Assembly: GCA_016840025.1 (NCBI GenBank)
Contig: JAEOTF010000149.1
Span: 1 to 18,938 of the forward strand
Source: Candidatus Hodarchaeota archaeon
GTDB taxonomy: Archaea > Asgardarchaeota > Heimdallarchaeia > Hodarchaeales > YT1-039
DNA: 18,938 bases
Reading direction: 5' to 3'
Part shown: one piece after another, positions 1 through 6,461 of the stretch
How positions within the stretch are numbered: the stretch's first letter is position 1
How the letters are laid out: each line of letters starts with the position of its first letter
Program-made: the position numbers and the translations under genes
The notes under the pieces: generated by a model
The model's input: the letters and a program-made list of their open reading frames with translations, nothing else
The model's database searches: none
Told to the model about the DNA's origin: nothing

Positions 1-2
1 AA

Positions 3-137
3 CATATGTTCTTATTAGGTAAAACGATACAGGTTTATCCGTTTTTGCGTTCACCTCGCAACAAAGAAGTGAACATTGACGAATCAACAAAAAATTATTT
101 TAATTGTTTGGAAGGCGGATTACTATACTTAGACTAA
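3..137 (+). CDS. C-terminal fragment of an unidentified protein, cut by the left edge
   Basis: One frame is open from the left edge to a TAA at 135-137, giving about 44 residues (beginning HMFLLGKTIQVYPFLRS and ending CLEGGLLYLD). The residue mix is ordinary and the stop lies 18 bp before the stop of the convergent gene on the other strand, which is what a tail-to-tail gene pair would look like. The ATG at 6-8 is probably internal rather than a start. The family is not recognisable from so short a piece, and it could be a chance open frame. Confidence 0.4.
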   Translation, partial: HMFLLGKTIQVYPFLRSPRNKEVNIDESTKNYFNCLEGGLLYLD

Positions 138-155
138 CTCTATTTTAAATATTTC

Positions 156-851
156 TTAAATTTTAATATCTTGAGGATCAGTTACAACTCTCATTGATTT
201 GTCAGGTAGATAAACCGATGCAGGATCTCCTTTTAGCAAATAGAAATACTTCTGTCCCTTAATTTGTTTTACCAGGAAAGAAAGTGTCGAAACTTCTGCA
301 TCATCCCTTACTAACCATATCTGTACTGATTTTTTCTTAAATGATCCTTTTTGGGCTAATACATCGATTTTACCTTCCACACCATGCATCGGAACATCCA
401 TCTTGACTTTATATCCAGCATCTTCTAGGATCCGTTTGAGAACTGTACGAATTAATTTAGATTTTTCTTCTACAGCCTCAAGCAGGTATTTATCGGATTC
501 TAAAGAACTTCCTATAGCACTAAATGTCGCACTCAGCTTTTCGAGACAGCTAATAATATCTTTGGGTTCAACTTTCGTCTCTTGTGTCCGAAAAATGGTC
601 AGTGCGGAGAGTAAATGAGGTAATGCATCATGATACTCTTCATTTTCGGAAAGGATTTCACCCATTGTAGCCTCTATCTGCCCTTCAACAAGTTTGGCAG
701 CACTATATTTTTCTTCTTCTCCTGGAGAAGAAGGATCAGGCATATTTTCTTGAAGTGTTTCATAAGCTTTGTTTAATAGGTCGAGAGCTTTTTGTGTGTT
801 ACCTTGTTCAGCAAGCAATCTCGCTTGTTTTAGAGATTCAACGGGAAGCAT
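156..851 (-). CDS. TPR protein with a C-terminal alpha/beta domain, possibly a degenerate restriction-endonuclease fold
   Basis: This 231-residue soluble protein has no signal or membrane segment. Residues 5-35, about 55-90 and 97-130 look like helix-turn-helix TPR units (for example AEQGNTQKALDLLNKAYETL), a fold used for protein binding. Residues 131-231 form a separate domain: a helix (SKLIRTVLKRILEDAGYKV), then strands around GVEGKIDVLA (157-166) and KSVQIWLV (174-181). That order of helix, G-x-I-D strand and V-Q strand resembles the core of PD-(D/E)XK/Mrr-like folds, but the usual E-x-K is Q177-I-W179, so cleavage activity is doubtful. The fold assignment is inference. ATG at 851 is preceded by a GGATGAT Shine-Dalgarno-like stretch. 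The gene is separate from mch upstream (119-bp gap) and may have its own promoter. Confidence 0.8.
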   Translation of the reverse strand: MLPVESLKQARLLAEQGNTQKALDLLNKAYETLQENMPDPSSPGEEEKYSAAKLVEGQIEATMGEILSENEEYHDALPHLLSALTIFRTQETKVEPKDIISCLEKLSATFSAIGSSLESDKYLLEAVEEKSKLIRTVLKRILEDAGYKVKMDVPMHGVEGKIDVLAQKGSFKKKSVQIWLVRDDAEVSTLSFLVKQIKGQKYFYLLKGDPASVYLPDKSMRVVTDPQDIKI

Positions 852-869
852 AGTAAATCATCCTTCTTA

Positions 870-890
870 TTAATAAGTATAAATAGTAAT
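870..890 (-). promoter_or_regulatory. Candidate archaeal TATA box for the TPR gene
   Basis: Read on the minus strand, TTTATACTT (876-884) matches an archaeal TATA element about 30 bases before the ATG at 851. At the usual TATA-to-start distance transcription would begin almost at the ATG, which sits oddly with the GGATGAT ribosome-binding-like sequence between them. Either the transcript is nearly leaderless or the real TATA is further upstream. It is a candidate only, in an AT-rich background. Confidence 0.25.
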
Positions 891-970
891 TCCAATCTTG
901 GGATTTTACTTCTTCTGTAACCTTCTTTTTTCTTCTTTTTCCTTATTTATTTTGTTTTCCTTTTACGAAT

Positions 971-1978
971 CTAATTTTCTTTTTCAGGAATAGCGATTTT
1001 AAAGGATTCATTTAGGCGAATCCAGTCAGGTTCCCCCGCTTCTATCATTTGTTCACCAATAATAATTTGGATCTTCGCAGGAGCGAATAATCCCTCGTCT
1101 ATCTTAAAAAAATCGAATTCTGCTTCCTCAAATATTCTTTGAAATGGTTTTCCATAGTCCTTAGAATAACTGGAAGGAGTTTTCTTTACTATCTCCTCAA
1201 TTTGAGGATATTCTTTTTCCTCCAAAACCAAATGAACATTGCCACCGAAAATGATGGCATCGTTCGTAATCCCCATAGCAGCAATGGCATCTGGAGCAAT
1301 TGGAGCAATAGGTGCTGTTCCACTACCTTCCTTAATTACCTTAGGATCTAAACCTACTTCTTTAATTTTATGAATTCCTGTTTCAACTACTCTTCCTGCT
1401 ATTTGAATGGAACCTACCAAAGAATTCGTAGGGGCACATAAAATAGCAAGATTTGAAGCATCTACTTCACATTTTTTAGCAATATATCCAACAACTTCAG
1501 GGGGGGGAAGTTTTGCAGTTTCAAGAAGTAAAATGGCATGGTTCGATTTTTCTTTGGTATAACCGATTTTCTCATAAAGTTCAGAAGGTTCTTGTGGAAT
1601 GGCACGACCAGGACCACTCCCCATAGCAAAATATTTTTTTTCCTTTGTTCCTTTAGAGGTAATTTTCTGATATTTTTTGTTAATGCGCCATCCTGCAAAT
1701 TGTGAGCCAAGAGTGGTAACAACAGGATGTTTAGGTATTTTTACCGAGATTGTTCCTAAACAACTTGGAATTGGTTTGTCCTCAAGAATTTCTAAGGATC
1801 CATAACCGCCTAAACAAATCTTAGTAACAAGTAAACCGGCTTCTTCTGAGCCCGGTACTTTAATTCCACAGTCTAAAACTGTGGCATCGGCGATTGAATG
1901 GTTTTTAATGCCCAAATTTTCTTCTTTTTGGACCAGTTCCTCTATAAAAGGCCAAGCATTTTCATTTAGATTTATCAT
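971..1978 (-). CDS. mch: Methenyltetrahydromethanopterin cyclohydrolase
   Basis: Mch hydrolyses 5,10-methenyl-H4MPT to 5-formyl-H4MPT (reversibly) in the cytoplasmic C1 branch used for methanogenesis, archaeal Wood-Ljungdahl carbon fixation or formyl-group metabolism. The 335-residue length is normal. Family signatures are in order: CGIKVPGSEEAGL (37-49), HPVVTTLGSQFAGW (84-97), MGSGPGRA (119-126), TNSLVGSIQIAGRVVETG (184-201), GTAPIAP (220-226), and YSKDYGKPFQ with FDFFKIDEGLFAPA (271-301). The ATG at 1978 lies 2 bp after the stop of the preceding nucleotidyltransferase gene. A GAGGAG ribosome-binding site 8 bases before it is embedded in that gene's last codons, so translation is probably coupled. 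It sits in one gene string with cofE, linking H4MPT and F420 cofactor chemistry; the next steps (Mtd, Mer) need F420. Confidence 0.96.
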   Translation of the reverse strand: MINLNENAWPFIEELVQKEENLGIKNHSIADATVLDCGIKVPGSEEAGLLVTKICLGGYGSLEILEDKPIPSCLGTISVKIPKHPVVTTLGSQFAGWRINKKYQKITSKGTKEKKYFAMGSGPGRAIPQEPSELYEKIGYTKEKSNHAILLLETAKLPPPEVVGYIAKKCEVDASNLAILCAPTNSLVGSIQIAGRVVETGIHKIKEVGLDPKVIKEGSGTAPIAPIAPDAIAAMGITNDAIIFGGNVHLVLEEKEYPQIEEIVKKTPSSYSKDYGKPFQRIFEEAEFDFFKIDEGLFAPAKIQIIIGEQMIEAGEPDWIRLNESFKIAIPEKEN

Positions 1979-1980
1979 CT

Positions 1981-3126
1981 CTAATTCTCCTCTTCTGGGT
2001 TGCTATGAATAGAAATTTTAGACGGTTCACCTACTCCTCCAACTAGAATCCGATAATAGTCTTCTTCATGCACAGATTCCACCTTTTCTACTTTTCCTGT
2101 GATTTCAACTTTTTCATCTAGTTTTAAAACGTCTAAATAGAAACCTTCGTAACTCACGAGTTCAGTTATATCCTTTGAAAAACGTTTCGCTGCTTTAGTT
2201 GAATCTAGGACTTCTTTAATTTCAATTCGCCACTTAGGAGGATAAAACAATGCTTCTTCTGTATCTTTTATTTCAGCCAGAACCTTCGCCTCTCCTATTG
2301 AGGAAAAGGTTGTATCATCATAGTTAAATGAGGATCTTTCCTGAACCGGGTGAATAGAGAAGCGTGTTTGCTGAAATATTCCATAATTCCATCTACGTTG
2401 GACAAAAAGAGCTGAACTTTCCTTAGGAATATCAAAAATCTCAACTTTACGATTAACTATATTTTCAACAGTCTTTTCATCCACTTTTGAAAAATTTAGT
2501 TCATCGAATCCTCTTAAGAAAAGTTCACGTACTTTGGAAGAAGCATTTAAACCATTAACTACAAGATCTATGTCGCTGAAATCAGGATTTTGAAGCCCTA
2601 AAAGAATAGAGCCTGTAACACCAAATTTTTCAATGGGAACATGAGCAAGTGTAGAAATAGTCTCAACTAATTCTAGAAATTTGACCTGTAGAGGATCTAG
2701 ATCTTTAGGATCAGAAACTTGAATTTCCTTTAATCCTAATGAGGGGATATAATGCCGTTTTATTCGCGTATGAGGAACACAGGACATATTTATCCCAGTT
2801 CTCTCATCAAAAAAGATATAGTCTGCAGCCAGAGCATCAAAGGTTTTAACAACTTGAGAAACGCTATAATGTGGCAGAACGCGATCATACTCAATACCAT
2901 TCATTACCCATCGAGACTCTTCGCCTTGTTTCACTTGACCGGATCGTTTGTACTTTATAAACGAGATAACCTTATCCTTAGGATGTACATTACCTATGAC
3001 TGTCCAAAAATCACCGTGGGTTGTTTCTAAGCAATCAAGGTTTCTAAAAAAACATTGGTCAGTTGAATTAAGATCAATTTCTTGTTTATCTGAAAATATC
3101 TTTTTCACGCGGTCGAACAAGACCAC
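1981..3126 (-). CDS. Predicted archaeal nucleotidyltransferase (DNA polymerase beta fold, COG1665-like)
   Basis: This 381-residue soluble protein carries the pol-beta nucleotidyltransferase signature GVTGSILLGL (169-178) followed by FSDIDLVV (183-190), with D185 and D187 as the expected metal-binding pair. The N-terminal stretch DCLETTHGDFWTVIGNVHP (31-49), then ISFIKYKR, resembles the opening of the archaeal COG1665 predicted nucleotidyltransferases. The C-terminal 60 residues include a strand-rich VEITGKVEKV segment that could be a small OB-like domain. The substrate is unknown. The GTG start at 3124-3126 is favoured by an AGGAGG site ending 5 bases before it, and it places the start 41 bp inside the 3' end of cofE. 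The gene abuts mch downstream. Co-translation with cofE and mch suggests a cofactor- or RNA-related role, but that is inference. Confidence 0.85.
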   Translation of the reverse strand: MVLFDRVKKIFSDKQEIDLNSTDQCFFRNLDCLETTHGDFWTVIGNVHPKDKVISFIKYKRSGQVKQGEESRWVMNGIEYDRVLPHYSVSQVVKTFDALAADYIFFDERTGINMSCVPHTRIKRHYIPSLGLKEIQVSDPKDLDPLQVKFLELVETISTLAHVPIEKFGVTGSILLGLQNPDFSDIDLVVNGLNASSKVRELFLRGFDELNFSKVDEKTVENIVNRKVEIFDIPKESSALFVQRRWNYGIFQQTRFSIHPVQERSSFNYDDTTFSSIGEAKVLAEIKDTEEALFYPPKWRIEIKEVLDSTKAAKRFSKDITELVSYEGFYLDVLKLDEKVEITGKVEKVESVHEEDYYRILVGGVGEPSKISIHSNPEEEN

Positions 3127-3853
3127 TAGCGCCTCCTATTTTCTTAGATGTTTCAAAATATGCTCCCCGAACAATAACTACAGGGATTCCTTCTGCAGCT
3201 TGTCCTTGTAGTAAGCCTGCTGCACTTGCAATTTCATCTGCCCTTGCAATAATGGTGGATTGAAGTTGATAGCCGAAAAAATCGAACATGCCTCGTTGAT
3301 CGAGTAGTGGATCCATTCCCGCAACACCAATAGCTACATTAGTTGTCCCTTCCCGAAAAGGTCTCCCAAATGTGTCAGAAATAATAACAGCGATATTTGA
3401 TCCTGTTTGATCCTTAATTTGATCACGAATAGTTCGGGCTGATTCATCAGGATCTTTAGGAAGAAGTGTAAGCGTTTCCCCAGGTGAATTGGATCGATCA
3501 ATTCCGCAATTTGCGCATATATATCCATGTTCTGTTTCGGTAATAATATGAGGTGGAACGAGACGCACAATACTTCGTGCTTCTTGAAGAATCATCTCAA
3601 CAGTACGAGGATCTTTTTCTGTTAAGGAAGCAATATGTTCTGCAATAGGACTTGGATTAATTGTGGAAAGATCTACTATACGTCCCTCAGCACGTGATAC
3701 AATAGCATGAGCGATCACTATAACATCTGTGTTAACAAGAGTAATATTTGCTCTCTCCAAAGTGTGGAGAATATGAGTGACTATATTATCGCCATTTTGT
3801 ATAATAGGGAATTTTTCGAGAGGAATTAATGATATCACGTTAATAAGCCTCAT
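3086..3853 (-). CDS. cofE: Coenzyme F420-0:L-glutamate ligase
   Basis: CofE uses GTP to add gamma-linked L-glutamates to F420-0, finishing the F420 redox cofactor. The 255-residue length is that of the stand-alone archaeal enzyme. Signatures are in order: HAIVSRAEGRIVDL (49-62), GYICANCGIDRSN (110-122), LPKDPDESAR (131-140), ISDTFGRPFREGTTNVAIG (158-176), DQRGMFDFFGYQLQST (185-200) and IVRG (227-230). The ATG at 3853 overlaps the stop region of the Roadblock gene by 14 bp, with no clear ribosome-binding site, which suggests translational coupling. The 3' end overlaps the nucleotidyltransferase gene by 41 bp. No bacterial-type C-terminal FbiB extension is present. F420 made here would serve F420-linked C1 enzymes or other F420 oxidoreductases encoded elsewhere. 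Confidence 0.96.
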   Translation of the reverse strand: MRLINVISLIPLEKFPIIQNGDNIVTHILHTLERANITLVNTDVIVIAHAIVSRAEGRIVDLSTINPSPIAEHIASLTEKDPRTVEMILQEARSIVRLVPPHIITETEHGYICANCGIDRSNSPGETLTLLPKDPDESARTIRDQIKDQTGSNIAVIISDTFGRPFREGTTNVAIGVAGMDPLLDQRGMFDFFGYQLQSTIIARADEIASAAGLLQGQAAEGIPVVIVRGAYFETSKKIGGASGLVRPREKDIFR

Positions 3854-4232
3854 TTAAGAGTTGTGAGATTCGATGACTTGCTTTCCTAGCCGCCATTAAT
3901 ACAAGACCTATATTCACTCTTGGTGTTGTCAGAACTGTCACTAAGATATCTTCTTCTCCTTGAATAAGGATCCAGCCCTGACTAGCTTGTAAGATCATGA
4001 TTTCAAAATTCCCTTTTCGAACATCCATTTGTTCCGCAGTACCATGAAGAGCAGAGCTCATTGCTGAAACTAAAGCTTCCTCTACCTCAGAAGAATTTTG
4101 ACTGATACTAGAAATAGGGAGACCCTGCCTTGTAGAGCAAAAAACGGCGATTACTTCCTTTGCTACACGCTTAATGGCGTCTAGTGCCTCTTGAATTTGA
4201 GATTCATAATCAGACGCACCGGGATGGGTCAT
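3840..4232 (-). CDS. Roadblock/LC7-domain protein
   Basis: This single-domain protein of 130 residues has the Roadblock/LC7 pattern: an N-terminal helix (SQIQEALDAIKRVAK), a strand pair with a short turn (VIAVFCSTRQGLPISSIS, 27-44), a central helix (VEEALVSAMSSALHGTAEQM, 50-69), strands (FEIMILQASQGWILIQGE) and a C-terminal helix (IGLVLMAARKASHRISQLL). Such proteins (MglB, LC7/robl and archaeal relatives) dimerise and often act as partners or regulators of small Ras-like GTPases. A GAGAGG site 7 bases before ATG 4232 supports the start. It overlaps cofE by 14 bp. No GTPase gene is in the window, so its partner would be encoded elsewhere. Its position at the head of a cofactor operon may be regulatory or incidental. 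Confidence 0.9.
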   Translation of the reverse strand: MTHPGASDYESQIQEALDAIKRVAKEVIAVFCSTRQGLPISSISQNSSEVEEALVSAMSSALHGTAEQMDVRKGNFEIMILQASQGWILIQGEEDILVTVLTTPRVNIGLVLMAARKASHRISQLLNEAY

Positions 4233-4296
4233 TCATTTCCTCTCTGAAAATTTTATACCTGATAGCAGTTTTGAGTGAGATTTTTCGGTGATATTT

Positions 4297-5211
4297 TTAC
4301 TTCTTTTGTTCTTTTTCGGTTTTCGATTCTTTCTTAGCCAGATATTCCCTTTTTTCTTTCAACTTGACCTCAAAGTCTGAGAGAAGTTTTTCTGCCTTTT
4401 GAACAGCAGTTTTAGTTCGTTCAATATCAGCAGCTAGAAATTTCTCAAGAAAGGAGTCTTTTTGATATTTAGAAAAGTCAACAGCTGTTCTTGTAAATCT
4501 TGCAACCTCTTCTACTGACTTCTGGAGTTTTGATAACTCAGATTCATCTTTCATCGATTTAAGATGTTTTGTTATGCGTTTTAGCTGCTGTTCAACTCGA
4601 GTTAGCTTTTTACGTTTCTCTCTCAATTCAGCTCGGAGATTTTTAGCTTCTTTTGTTTTTTCTTTCTTTCCTTCTTCTTCTTCCCACCTTTTTTCTTCTA
4701 ATTCCTTTTCAATGTTAACTATTTTAGGTCTAAATTCAACAATAAAATCTTGCCATTCAGGGCATGACTCCAATGTACGTAATGCGCCTTTAGCTTCTCT
4801 AATATCTTGGTGGGCTAATTGAATAAGCCCTTCACTAAAAGTATCAAAATCATAACTCTGAAGAGCAGTACGGACACTTAAACTGCCAGAACTAAGAAGT
4901 TCTGTTAGTGCTTCTTGGAAATTTGTTGTAAGCAAAGGCCTGTCTTTGTCGGATTCTTCCTTTGTTAATAGTCTCTGAAGTGCTAAGACAAGAGCTGGAA
5001 CAGCTTTAGGAGTTTTGATAGCCACAAGAACTTTAGCAGCAACATAAGCTTCATCTGAACTTTCTTGATCTAACAAGGTAATTAATTCACTAATTAAATG
5101 ATCATCTTGAGTTTGTAGACTGACTCCAATGCGTTCGGCAATCTTGTCTAGCTCTACTCCATGATTTTTTTCATCAAGAATTCGTGTTCTGATATCTAAG
5201 GAATCTGCCAT
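4297..5211 (-). CDS. HEAT-like helical repeat and coiled-coil protein, unknown function
   Basis: This 304-residue soluble, charged protein has two parts. Residues 35-160 are paired amphipathic helices of HEAT/ARM character (for example SSDEAYVAAKVLVAIKTPKA followed by VPALVLALQRLL). Residues 165-235 and 260-300 are highly charged Lys/Glu heptad-like helices expected to form long coiled coils, ending in a lysine-rich tail (KKESKTEKEQKK). The architecture suggests a scaffold or adaptor, with no catalytic motif. ATG 5211 follows a GGCG-rich leader that holds a tandem 17-bp repeat. The Roadblock gene begins 64 bp downstream and may share its transcript. Confidence 0.8.
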   Translation of the reverse strand: MADSLDIRTRILDEKNHGVELDKIAERIGVSLQTQDDHLISELITLLDQESSDEAYVAAKVLVAIKTPKAVPALVLALQRLLTKEESDKDRPLLTTNFQEALTELLSSGSLSVRTALQSYDFDTFSEGLIQLAHQDIREAKGALRTLESCPEWQDFIVEFRPKIVNIEKELEEKRWEEEEGKKEKTKEAKNLRAELREKRKKLTRVEQQLKRITKHLKSMKDESELSKLQKSVEEVARFTRTAVDFSKYQKDSFLEKFLAADIERTKTAVQKAEKLLSDFEVKLKEKREYLAKKESKTEKEQKK

Positions 5212-5228
5212 TTTTATTCGCCTATATC

Positions 5229-5262
5229 CGCCTTAATTGTAAAAACGCCTTAATAGTAAAAA
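5229..5262. repeat. Tandem 17-bp direct repeat in the divergent hypD/HEAT-gene control region
   Basis: CGCCTTAATTGTAAAAA (5229-5245) is followed immediately by CGCCTTAATAGTAAAAA (5246-5262); 16 of 17 bases match. The second unit runs into the palindrome AAAAACGTTTTT (5258-5269). Read on the minus strand, the units place AAGGCG elements in the 5' leader of the HEAT-like gene, and a related TAGGCG lies closer to its ATG. Tandem sites of this kind can be transcription-factor operators. A recent slippage duplication would look the same. Confidence 0.6.
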
Positions 5263-5292
5263 CGTTTTTCATTTTCCTGAAAAATAATCAGG
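5258..5292. promoter_or_regulatory. Palindrome plus small hairpin between divergent genes (candidate operator)
   Basis: AAAAACGTTTTT at 5258-5269 is a perfect 12-bp palindrome. It is followed by the inverted pair CCTGA (5276-5280) and TCAGG (5288-5292) around a 7-base loop. Both lie between the divergent starts of hypD and the HEAT-like gene, where a regulator could act on both. No specific regulator family is identifiable from the sequence. Confidence 0.4.
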
Positions 5293-5306
5293 ATCTAATA
5301 GATTGT

Positions 5307-5338
5307 CATATACTATAGAATTTAACAACAATCTGAGG
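5307..5338 (+). promoter_or_regulatory. Candidate TATA box and leader for hypD
   Basis: CATATACTATAG (5307-5318) is a TATA-like element about 45 bases before the GTG start. With normal archaeal spacing, transcription would start near 5338 and give a leader of about 20 bases. A GAGG (5335-5338) is too far from the GTG to be a convincing ribosome-binding site. Confidence 0.3.
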
Positions 5339-5358
5339 AATTACGAGCGGATAAAAAA

Positions 5359-6450
5359 GTGAAAAAACAATTTGAATTTAGAGATGCGCAAATGACACGT
5401 AAAGTGGCTGAAAAGATTAAGACTCTCACAAACAAGCAAAAATTTACATTAATGCATGTATGTGGAACTCATGAACACACAATAGCTAGTTTCGGGCTTC
5501 GTAGCCTTCTTTCATCCAATTTAGAAGTAATTGCAGGTCCTGGATGTCCTGTATGTGTATGCCCTAGTCAAGATATCGATGAAGCTATCGCGCTCGCTAA
5601 GAATGAAGTCGTTGTTCTTACATTTGGTGATATGCTGCGAGTTCCTTCTACTCATCTATCATTGATGCAAGCCAACGCAAAGTACGGAAACATACACATG
5701 ATTTATTCACCAAGAGATGCAATTCAATATGCTCAAGATCATCCCGATAAAGAAATAGTATTTTTTGCCGTGGGTTTTGAAACGACCGCTCCCCCACTAG
5801 CACATGAGCTATTGAATGACCCACCGGGTAATTTTAATGTGCTTTGTTCTTATAGACTTATCCCTCCTGCAGTAGAGTTATTATTGGGCTTAGGGGAAGT
5901 TTACCTTGATGGATTGGTTCTTCCAGGGCATGTATGCTCAATTATTGGTACAAAAGATTTCCAACCCTTAGCTACAGCATACCATATGCCTATGTGTGTA
6001 GCAGGGTTTGAACCTTTAGATGTAATGATGGCTATCTTTTTCTTGCTACGTCAACTGAAGGAAGGAAAGGCATTTGTTGAGAATGAATATTTCCGTGTTG
6101 TAAAAGAGGAAGGAAATGTACAGGCCCAAAATAAACTTAATTCTGTGTTTGAAGCAGCTTCAGTACATTGGAGAGGAATTGGAGAAGTTTCAGATTCAGG
6201 TTATGCTCTCAAAATACAATTTGAGCATTGTGACGCTCGAAAAACCTTTGAGGACCTATTACCCCAAAATGAGAGCCGAGATATTTTACCTGGTTGTCAC
6301 TGTCATTTAGTAATTCTAGGAAAGATTCGTCCACAGGAATGTAAGCTTTTTGGGAAAACATGCACTCCGGAAAAACCTCATGGTCCATGTATGGTATCCT
6401 ATGAAGGAAGTTGTAGAATACAATATGAAATAGGAGATATAGTCCTGTAA
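5359..6450 (+). CDS. hypD: Hydrogenase maturation factor HypD
   Basis: HypD is the [4Fe-4S] scaffold which, with HypC, assembles the Fe(CN)2CO unit of NiFe-hydrogenases in the cytoplasm. The 363-residue protein has all hallmarks: HVCGTHEH (33-40, C35), GPGCPVCVCP (60-69, C63 and C66), GFETTAP (139-145), VLPGHVCSIIG (187-197), FEPLD (217-221), and the C-terminal cluster cysteines C328, C335, C344 and C352. It looks complete and active. The GTG start gives an N-terminus (KKQFEFRDAQMTRKVAEKI) like other HypD proteins, and the first in-frame ATG would cut into that conserved region. No other hyp or hydrogenase gene is in the window, so hypD is an orphan here. It converges tail-to-tail with a surface-protein gene after 11 bp. 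Confidence 0.97.
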   Translation: MKKQFEFRDAQMTRKVAEKIKTLTNKQKFTLMHVCGTHEHTIASFGLRSLLSSNLEVIAGPGCPVCVCPSQDIDEAIALAKNEVVVLTFGDMLRVPSTHLSLMQANAKYGNIHMIYSPRDAIQYAQDHPDKEIVFFAVGFETTAPPLAHELLNDPPGNFNVLCSYRLIPPAVELLLGLGEVYLDGLVLPGHVCSIIGTKDFQPLATAYHMPMCVAGFEPLDVMMAIFFLLRQLKEGKAFVENEYFRVVKEEGNVQAQNKLNSVFEAASVHWRGIGEVSDSGYALKIQFEHCDARKTFEDLLPQNESRDILPGCHCHLVILGKIRPQECKLFGKTCTPEKPHGPCMVSYEGSCRIQYEIGDIVL

Positions 6451-6461
6451 TCGATCGGTCA

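Noticed and set aside
895..965. T-rich run after mch as a transcription terminator
   Set aside because: It is T-rich on the plus strand, so the mch transcript (minus strand) would be A-rich here, not U-rich. No hairpin precedes it.
3086..3126. The 41-bp overlap of cofE and the nucleotidyltransferase gene as a frameshift or sequencing error
   Set aside because: CofE has its normal length and C-terminus, and the nucleotidyltransferase GTG start has its own AGGAGG site at good spacing, so both genes are intact.
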